A stretch of 64,000 bases of DNA from Fistulifera solaris (lineage: Eukaryota > Bacillariophyta > Bacillariophyceae > Naviculales > Stauroneidaceae): assembly GCA_030295235.1 (NCBI GenBank), contig AP026125.1, forward strand, positions 1,674,001-1,738,000. The letters run 5' to 3'. A model generated the notes under the pieces. That model did no database searches. It worked only from the letters and a program-made list of their open reading frames with translations, and had not been told where the DNA came from. The position numbers and the translations under genes were made by a program. This document shows positions 55,237 through 64,000 of the stretch, in pieces (positions within the stretch are counted from its first letter, which is position 1; each line of letters starts with the position of its first letter).

Positions 55237-58200
55237 TTACACTGCCGAACGAAAGCAGAAACTGACAATCCGTCCATCTTTTGGGTTATCTGTGTCGGAA
55301 AGCATCATCACAATCTCAGCTCCGCCAACTTCAGCAGAGTATCGCATGACGGCATCAACAATATAGTGTCCGACGGTTTCTTGGGCGATCAAGCTCAAGT
55401 CGTCATCCTCAAGCTCGAATGCAGCAATCAGTCCCTTCCTTCTAATAATGACCACAATGATATTTGATAAGGAACAACAGATAGCTTCTGGGAAAGTTCC
55501 CATGGCAAGGGAAGGCGGCTTCAGGTCAATTTCTTTATACTCATCCATCTCAATCAAATGAGATACCTCAATTTCACCTAGCTCAATGGAACCGTTTCGT
55601 GGTTCCCTTACTGACAGTATATTGACGTAAATACCTTCATCAAGATTGTGGACTGTTACAAGCAGAGGCAAAAGGATCCATCTTCGATGATGGGTGGCTG
55701 GCAGAAACATGCTCCCAATACGTCATCCGAAACCTGCACGGCACGTGAATCTCCATTGATAGGAACGATCCACGACTCGAGAAAGCCTTCATTCGACTCC
55801 TTCGTAACCATTACCAACCCTAACTTCGAGCAGATTTCGGTTTCGTCAAGCCCGTTAGAACCACCTTCCTCGTAGCTTACAACTTTCTTTCCTTGCAAAT
55901 CAGGACCACGCTTCCAGACCTGGTGCGGTCGTGGAGACTCCTCGAGTGGCATCCAATGAAAGCCGCCTACCGGGGTGATCAACATGAAACAAAGCGTGTT
56001 TTGTGCGGCTTCAGGTGGTAGGTACCGCCAGAAGTTGAGCTTGGTAGTCATCTGCAATTCCACAACCACTGTCTTGGATTGAAGCTCAAAAACAATCATT
56101 CTTCGTTCTCGAGCAAGGAAGCAGCACAAGAACTCGCTACCCATGTCATCCATTTGGTCGCTGACAACTGCGCCACTCGCTCCGATCGGGTAGGTTAAGG
56201 CAGGCGGATCCTCATTGTCGCGCCAAACAATCGTCTTTTCTGAGCCGCATATTGCAATTCCTCCAACGCCGAATCTGTCCATTCCACTAAAATCAGGAAG
56301 ACCACCACGATTTCCTCCGAAATGTCTAGTTGCTGGAGGGCCTCTTATCAAAGCGGCAGCTGCCGACGAGCGAATTTGCTTCGAAAGTGGAAGCGCCGTG
56401 TCCCACAAGGTAACCGGCACTTCGGAATCGTCCTGGGCAGCATCATGGGAATCCGCATTTCCGGCTTCTCGCTTCTTTATCGAGCTTCCAGTGGTCGACG
56501 GAATAGGGCCAGGGTGATTAAAAGAATCAAAAGATGTTTCGAAGCTTGTATTCGGAGCAGGGCCATTTGCAGCAGTCTTTTCTGCTCCTGGCGATGTCAT
56601 GGGTGGACTTGGCTTTGGTGGAGGTGCTAGAGAGAAGCCCATGGAAAACCCAGATCCGGATTTTCCCGATGTCTTTGTCGTGGCAAAGAGACTTTGTCTC
56701 ATCTCTCCTCCTTTCACCCCTTTACCTAGACCATTCCCGCTGCTTTTACTGCTGATTTTCAATTTGAACTTCTTTTTCGTCTCAGCTGCCGTCAAATATT
56801 CAAACATGAATGATTGTGTATCTTCCGCACTACGTTCGCACGCCCAAATGCGTAAGTCCGTCATTCGATATCCTGGGGTGTGATCCAATCCGAAAACAAG
56901 ATGCGAATTTTGCATGATCTCGTCTAATTTTCCGGGGCTGTGCAAGTCATTTTCTTCGTATCCTCGAGGTAGCATTGACACCTCGCCGGAAACAACTTCG
57001 ACTCCTTTCATATACAACGATACCGTGCACTCCGAGATAGAGAGTCCTTTTGATGATAGCACGACACAAACATGATTCCAACGACCCCAAGCTGCTTTCC
57101 CGGGCCTAACGTCTTCGTTGTTACCGGACGAATCGGTGGGGTAAGACTCTTCTGATGACACGAGAACTGCTCCGGCACAGTTACGATACTCAAGGTTTCC
57201 ATTCTTCAACAGAACCAATTCCCATAAAACACAATCTCGTTCTGACGCAAGACATATTTTTGTAAAGTCATTTGCAAAGGGGCCAACCGTTCGACGAGCT
57301 AGAACAATGCTATGCGTTAATTCTGTAGGAACACTGTACCAAAATTCAAGTGTGCACTTCTTACGAGACTGCCTGTTTGAATTGTGGAGGACACCAACGT
57401 CGATACTGCAGCCCCCGCGTTGCGGGCAACACCAATCCACTTGCTTTACCAACACCCGAGCGACCAAAAACGACATCATAAAGACTTTTGACTTTCCCTT
57501 TCTCACCTTCGTCAACGCTTGATGTCGATTCCTGAAGGCAAAATCCATCTGCGTCTCCGAACAAAATAAGCTTGTTCTTGTAAGGTGATAGATCTTGAAG
57601 ACCTTCGGCTTTCCAAGAATTGTCCGCATCGTCCCCTTCCGACATTCGAAAGTACCCGCAAAGGTTGGCTTCGTCAGAGCGACCTTCGCCAACTCCTTCA
57701 ATCCAGTTGTCGCCTTCGCTGTCAATATCACTTTTTTCTCCAAAAGAGTCATTATCGTCCTTGTTGAGAATGTCCGCAAGCGTCCTCTCTCCTCGATCGC
57801 GTGCCGCCGAAGCTCCTTCTTTACCTAGAATCAGTGGGCGCCTTTGACCCATCCAGTCTTCTACGCGATCCAACAAAAGCAGATTGTCTTTTTGTCTGTG
57901 GGGGCCCTCGTTCCTAGGTAAAAATCAATTAGCTTACATAATGTTTTCAATAACAACGAAAAAGCTTGACGTACCAAATATGCTTTGCTTCATTGCATGA
58001 CGTCGCCCACAAGGGTTCTGAGTCCGGACTTGTGATTTGGCCAAATTCATCCAAAGCAAATTCGCCGATCACCTTATGACGTGCCCTCCCAACCCTCATC
58101 CCGCTTTGCAAAGAAGGGGCTAAATGCTTGACAGAATTTTTCAGTTCATTTGTAATCGTTTGAGTTTGTTGGGTTTGTTGTTCGCTGAGGTAGACTGCTA

Positions 58201-61200
58201 AAGATGCATAGACACTCGATGTGTACAGCGATTTATCGCTGTGGCCTTTTAGGACTCTTAAGAAACTATTCTGGCCTTCTCTCTCTCGAATTGCAGCAAG
58301 CTGGACTAGTGCACTTTCTGTGAACTGAGTTCCGCAAAGATCAAACAATTTTAAAACATCAATCAAGCCCCCTTCTTCCATAGCGGTCTCCGCGTAAGCG
58401 CGACAAACATACATGGACGGATCACTTTGCCTCGGTAGTGTGGATGCCATGTTATGATCCGGAGATTTAAGATAATCGGAGTAATATTGGTCTCCATTCG
58501 ATATGAGGTGAATTAACATGTCTGATGAAAAGCCGCCTTTCATTTTTTGTGCAACCGACAACCAAGGTGACAGAATCCGGCTGTTTGAGTTGCGCTGGAA
58601 TTGTAGAGCGCCAATAAGCAGCCATGTCGACGCGTGAGAGAGACCATAACGTCCCAGTATTTCGAAAACACGGGAGGAAATCCCAGCTCCAAACGTTCCG
58701 ATACCCTCATTCTCTCCATGGGTAATGGATGCAAGCTTCCTCCCAAATTTTTCTATCACTGTACGAAGTACATGGGTTGACACGTTTTGCTTGTCTCCCA
58801 CACACACTGCGTTGGCAATCATGGGCTCGAGAAGCAATGCTGGAATAGTTTTAGCCACATGTAACTTGACTTCCTTTGCATTCTCCCCGTTCTCGGCGGT
58901 GTGAAATCCGGATTGTTTGTCGAAGAAAACGATCCGATCAGGTCTGATGCTGATAAGACTATACTGACGCTTCGACAAAGGAAAAGTACAAATCGAACCC
59001 GAAGCCAAATGATCATCAAGGCAACACAAATAACAAGCCTTATTTCCCATTACAAAACCAGCTGCGAAAGCCCCCAAAGGCAAAAAGTCCGGAACAGGGA
59101 TTAGTGAGATCAACTTGTGCTGCTACTGCGAGCCCAGACGTAAGAAGCAATACCCGATCAGATGTAGACACGGCGAAATTCCTATATCCACTGTCGTCAC
59201 CTTCAAGTCCAATCATATCATTTATTTCTTCATGTTTTTCAAGGAAGTATGATCTATCTACTTTGATGTTTGGTATGATTGCTGACCAATTCTCCTCGTT
59301 TACCGAATTCGCGTCAGAGAGCTCCCCGATAACAATACAACTTCTGCTGTCGCGTATGCGACTTGCTGAGGCAGCAAGTATGACCTTGCCTGCCCCCTCG
59401 AACGCGAATATTCGCCTACACTCCAGAAAATCATTGGGCTCCGCCACGTCGACACCGACGATTGGTCTGTATGCCGATTTTAGTCTGAAGCACTTTTGCT
59501 GCGCGTCCCACTCAAAGTACGTGAGCTTCGATCCGTTTGAACTTAGCAATAAACCTCTGGTGCTTTCTGCCCCGCTCGATGGCAAGAAAACAACATCTCG
59601 AACTTGCAGCACTTCGATGGCAACATTCTCTCCGCCACTTGACCAATCCACAAATGCAAACAAAGATGCATCCAAGGAAACGTCTATAGTTTCTGGGATC
59701 GAAGTTCCCAACGAAGCTCGGTAAGCTATAGCACAAAATGGTTCACATCGGTGTCCCAATATTCGCATCGGGACATGACCAAGCAACTTCTCGTGAAACA
59801 ATTCGCAAACCACATTGCATTGTGCTCCTCCGTGCACTTCTTCCGACGTATTTTCTGTCGCTAAAGTTCCTAAATTGCGTTGCTGCTGCTTTGTATCACC
59901 AACAGACGCACGACAAAGTAGATGCCTCATCATTGGCCGAGACCATCCACGCAAATGATCTTCCCCAATACCATTCGATTGTTCGCAATGAAGCAATGAA
60001 AAAACGTGCAGTGTTCCATCGTTGTCATCCATTGAAAGCACTTCACCGGCCGATGTAAGCCCACAAGGCAACGAAGCAACCGGAGAGCTCAGCGCAGAGA
60101 CTACGCCTTCAGCTTTAGATCGTGGAATTGAGGGGTCCCTCAAGGTAAAACGAAAAACACTCTCGCGCGAATACGAAACAAGGCTCCCCAAGTTATAGCT
60201 CGACAGAAAACCAAGGGGTGGCTCATCCAAGTCATCATTGACCTCATAAACTTTAACTTCGTGGATCGGAATCAATGCCTCATTTGCAAGATCCTTAACG
60301 GATCCGCGACTATGAAGCTGAAAATCAATGGACCCAATGATAACATTACTCGTACGTTGATCTCCCCCATGTGATATAACCAGACATGGTCCGACATGGG
60401 GCCCCGCGTGGAGCCATGCCACAGACACCTGTTCATGTCGCCTACCTTCCCATTTCTTTGCAACAATAGGTCCGATTGATGGAACTTGAGCCAATGGAGC
60501 TGAAGAGCTCGTCTCAAGGGACTTTAGATTCGTACCCTTTTCCTCAAGCACAGGCATTCCTACATGGAAAACTGCCAAACCGTTCTGGAAAGCAGCTGCT
60601 AATAATGGAAGGTTGCAGTGTGAATGTTCCAATGAACAGAACTCGAGCTGCGTACAGTAGCCGACCCCTTCAGAACAAGTATGAAAAAGTATGTCAGAAA
60701 CCTGCTCATGAGAAGTTTTAGGCATTTGTAATAAGGTACTCACCAGAACTTTCTTTGTGTTGAAGTTTTGCTTGGACAGTAGAAAAACACGCAGACGCTT
60801 CAAGACGGCAAGCTGGGTTAAGCCACCTTTTGGTCGCTACGGCTTCTTTTGAGCCGAGGGGAAGGAGGGCAGCACCATAATTCCACATACTTATTGTACC
60901 CTCTTTCATTGCAACCACCAAGTAAGGATACAGTCCGTGCAAATTAAACGACACAGCCATGCATGAAATCCTTCCAGGCCCCCCCAGAAAATTTGCCGAC
61001 CATGTTTCCTTATTTGACGGATTACAAATAAATATGCATGGCCCTTTGGGTGACGCCCCAGCTATAAATAGAAGACCGTCTGTATTCCTCAAAGAACTAG
61101 GCTCGAAAGAAAACTCTCCACTGCTTGGCGGGGAGATCGTATGCTGAACAATGGCAGGGTGCGTCGTCCCGCCACCCCATTGCCATACAGCCACGACGCG

Positions 61201-62851
61201 TAAAACCTGATTGGACTCTAATGAAAGTAAATCAAGAATAGCCACAACACTAGTCCCCATCTGACCATTTGATCGTTGAAGACCAGCCGATAGGGCTAAA
61301 ACAGTCTCGACCTTGTGAACCAGAATGTTGTATTTGTCAGCAATCTTATTCCGAAACTCCCGCGACATTATTGTGATACTCAACACGTGCGCATTGCCTC
61401 GACTCGGATCAATCTCGATAATTTTGCAGATCCCATTGTTTTCGATGCAGCATATACAGTTACCATTAGATGGGTTGCTGACTGGAGGCACGCGTAATCC
61501 GACGCACATCGTCGCGTCTTTAGAAAGCATAGGTCTTTGTACAGGACGGACGGGGAGTTCTCCTTTCAGTGGAGATTTATCCCAGACTTTCTGCGGTGCA
61601 GTTTGTTCTACGAAAGCTTGATTGAGAAAATCGGATCCCTCTACAACCGGAAAGGTGACATCGAAGTCAGAAGAATTCAGATCGAAAGCTTCGAATGTGG
61701 AAAAATTTCCAACCGAAAAAGCTGCATCAAAATCATTTTTCGATAAGCTCTTCCCTTGTTTCCCTTTCGATTCGCCGCGCGCAGAAGAAGGAGGAAATTC
61801 ATGTGCCCGCGAAGCCGAACCAGTGTTACTATCAGTAAGTGTGAAGTTACCAAAAGTGCCAAAACCATCATCATTGTTTGGCACGTCAGAAGACTCAAAC
61901 CCGTCAGCACCACCAAATGCCGGAAAGTCACCCCAACCACTCACTGCAGTATCCGTTACTATATGTGACCTTGATGAGCTGCCAGATCTTGAATCCTTAC
62001 GGCTTTGCTGCGACTCGGAGACACCTTGCAGGGAAGTCGGCTTGGGGCGTCCTTTCGTGCTCTTCGTAATCGGTTTCTCTTCGCCCGATGACGACGACTG
62101 ACTAGATGTCTTTCTTCTGTGCAACTCCTTTTTCTCAGAAGGCTCAGGTAGTGAAGCCAAAACTCCTCCACCATCAAACGAAGCTCCTAAAGTCAGACCC
62201 TGTCTCGACGCCCGAGATGACGACGGAGGCAAGTTTTTATCGTCGCTACGCCAACCTTTTCGACTGGAAGAGATACCAGACGAAATAGTGTCTTCATCGC
62301 TGCTACGGCGTCTCTGACTGCTGACTGACTGATCTACCGACACCTCGTCCGAAAGTGAATCTCCGCTCTTTGATCTTCGAGTGCGCATTTTCCTTCGCTC
62401 ACTGGGATCTTCTGGCTCTTCTCCGCTCGGTCGAGGCTTCCGACGACTTCTCCTCTCCCCCGATTTACTAACAATAGATCCGCTTATAGTAGACGATTCA
62501 CCGTCTGATGCTGGTTTTCTTCGTCCGGGTTCCCCTTTTTGGTCGAGATGCGTCGAAAGTTTCGCCACACTGCGGGGTTTTTCCGGGGCATCTTGCATGT
62601 TGTCCTCCGCAATTACTTTCGTTTGCGGCATGACCGGTGGTACCTCATCTTCTTCTGAAGAAGCGTCGCCTGCCATCTTCCTTCGTCTTGCCATTATAGC
62701 TTGCAAATCTTGTCCCATTGACACTTTGCTGAGTTCTTTTCTTTTTCGTCGCCGACAATGCAGTTGCTGCGACATCTGTGCGAGGATCGTCCACTTTCAA
62801 TTCGGACTTTCGCCGTCTCTGCTCCATAAGTTTCTGAAGGTCTGGGTTCAT
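55237..62851 (-). CDS. giant beta-propeller protein with lectin-like (ConA/LamG) domain
   Basis: About 2,490 residues in three exons: 62851-60744, 60667-57975 and 57913-55237. The 76-bp intron (60668-60743) and 61-bp intron (57914-57974) have GTGAGT and GTACGT donors. I do not recognise a named family. The first 550 residues are disordered, Ser/Arg-rich, with WGDFPAFGG, DFDAAF and FDVTF motifs like clathrin-adaptor peptides. Propeller-like blades follow (GNCICCIENNGICKIIEID, YPYLVVAMKEGTISMWN), then a helical region. A ConA/LamG-like domain comes next (CTLEFWYSVPTELTHSIVLA, WGRWNHVCVVLSSKGLSISE, GYRMTDLRIWACERSAED), and a last propeller-like region (KTIVWRDNEDPPALTYPIGA). Frame slips occur near 62740, 59060-59085, 57412 and 55670, with continuous-looking protein across each. 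A membrane-trafficking role is only suggested by the adaptor-like motifs. Confidence 0.68.
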
Positions 62852-63224
62852 GATGAAATGCTTATTTATAACAAAAAGAAAAACAGAACGAAGTCAATGA
62901 AGTTATCAAGTATTAGCTCGACATCCTCGATCCTCGCGCATCGTTCGCGTCAATTTTTTTGCGACGATTACCACAAAGTATCGTAGCGGTACACGTTTTG
63001 TCTTAAACCAACAACTTACGCCATAGTACGATACTACCTGGCACTCGAGGTAATACCTAGAACTAAGGAGCGCCTCTAAAAAGGGTTCAAAATAATCCAA
63101 ATAAAGGAAAGGAATCGTCTAAGGTTTAAACATCGCATGCGTACGAAATGTCACTCAGTATTCTATGTTGAAAAGTACCAGCATTGGCAACCATAAACTA
63201 CTTTTGACATTCTCGAGCAGCTTT
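62852..63224. other. intergenic region
   Basis: Between two minus-strand genes. Nothing was recognised. Confidence 0.4.
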
Positions 63225-64000
63225 TCATAACTCGTCTTCGTCATCTTGATTGTTCAGAGTAGCCTGAATGATTTTTGCGCCAATTGAGAGCGATTCAATG
63301 CATTTCTCTTGGAACGCGACCGTATCTTCCTGGTGAATTATCTGATCACTGTCCGCTTCACTGTTTTCGACATCAATCGTGGCCTCATTACTATCTTCTT
63401 CGATAACAAAGTTAGGACTAGGAACCCCGTTTTTGAGCCAATTAAAGTCGCGAACATCCCCCATAGATACATCTCGTCTTTTCCAAAAGGTGATGCGACT
63501 ACAACCCTCCAAAATGGCACCACCTTTGAAAAAGACGTAACAATCGAGACCTGTTGATCCATGCAATCGCAATTGCTGACAAGTCGACCTCAACGTCATT
63601 TGATGGCAGTCGGTAACATGAATAGCCCCACCAACATTATTTTCAATAATCATACTGGATCCACGGACCGAAAGTAAATGAATCGATTGATAGAAGCCAC
63701 GTCTGTGCGATCAAGGAGGCGTGATGGATTGTGAGCAATGTGAGCCAAAGAGGAGGATTAGAAGATTATACAGTACGCTACTTACAATACTATCGTGCAA
63801 TTTGTAATGTTGTGCAAGGCAAGAAATGTAAGATTGGCAGTGAGTTGGTACCCGTCCACACCTTCCACCACCCCGTTGCCATGAACAATTACTCCATCCA
63901 AATTTTGAATGCCCGAGAGTGTTCGCGATGGATCAAGTCGTTTCGATTGCGACTCGGTCGGTGCTTTCGCTTTGTTTTTCCTCAATGCTCCCGACTCTTC
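63225..64000 (-). CDS. TBCC: tubulin-binding cofactor C domain protein (partial, runs off the right edge)
   Basis: The 3' part of a gene whose start lies beyond the window. Exons seen are the right edge to 63786 and 63702-63225, joined across an 83-bp intron (63703-63785; GTAAGT donor, CACAG acceptor). The protein shows a cofactor C/RP2 beta-helix: IQNLDGVIVHGNG, LTFLALHNITNCTIVL, then GGAIHVTDCHQMTLRSTCQQ with the diagnostic QQLRLHGSTGLDCYVFFKGG and AILEGCSRITFW. TBCC acts late in alpha/beta-tubulin folding as a GTPase activator. The catalytic Arg is expected in the CQQLRLH region, and that Arg is present. An acidic tail (NNQDDEDEL) ends the protein. Function beyond the fold (true TBCC or a TBCC-domain relative) needs the missing N-terminus. 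Confidence 0.85.

Noticed and set aside
54985-55467. 160-codon plus-strand frame
   Set aside because: It runs antisense into the C-terminus of the large propeller gene and has no independent support.

Overview
The window is nuclear DNA of a diatom, most likely a pennate species close to Phaeodactylum tricornutum. This rests on four things. Plastid proteins (homoserine dehydrogenase, an LrgB/PLGG1 transporter) begin with a signal peptide followed by a diatom-style A-F or G-F cleavage motif. UMP synthase has the stramenopile domain order, decarboxylase first and phosphoribosyltransferase second. Introns are few and mostly short (about 60-180 bp) with GTAAGT or GTACGT donors. Genes are closely packed on both strands. 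The species assignment is inference.

Layout. 1-5.5 kb: a nucleoside transporter, a small unknown gene, an 8-TM protein with an internal duplication, and an enoyl-ACP reductase. 6.6-11.2 kb: a TPR protein, a CPSF30-YTH-DCD fusion gene, a 5S rRNA gene and PEX3. 11.6-15.5 kb: Golgi alpha-mannosidase II and a paralogue of the 8-TM protein. 16.7-25.2 kb: two tandem single-pass membrane proteins (one ending in a PDZ domain) and a long disordered protein that probably ends in an FMN-reductase domain. 25.3-31.7 kb: UTP5/WDR43, plastid homoserine dehydrogenase, a palindrome-rich tandem array, and cysteine synthase. 33.8-45.3 kb: the splicing factor GPKOW, a PH/J-domain protein, a histidine phosphatase, a second palindrome array, the GATOR2 subunit MIOS, and an FtsH-like AAA protein without a protease domain. 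45.9-53.5 kb: an ankyrin protein, a macro-domain protein, a membrane-anchored HAD phosphatase, UMP synthase, a repeat cluster and the LrgB/PLGG1 transporter. 53.8-64 kb: a third palindrome array, a very large beta-propeller/lectin-like protein, and the 3' part of a tubulin cofactor C gene that runs off the right edge.

The genes are unrelated housekeeping functions (RNA processing, peroxisome import, amino-acid and pyrimidine synthesis, glycosylation, signalling) and do not form a single pathway. No operon, CRISPR array, plasmid or virus-like element was seen.

Two points govern how the annotation should be read. First, about 25 single-base reading-frame breaks interrupt otherwise well conserved genes, including essential ones, mostly at short homopolymers. 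The simplest explanation is uncorrected long-read sequencing error, so these genes are annotated as whole genes and not as pseudogenes. Second, the intergenic DNA is rich in structured repeats. Three separate arrays are built on the palindrome core CCAGAATTTCTGG, one dispersed family (R1) has a unit of about 215 bp carrying a small TACGTGAAATTCACGTA-like hairpin, and a second family (R2) has two diverged copies.
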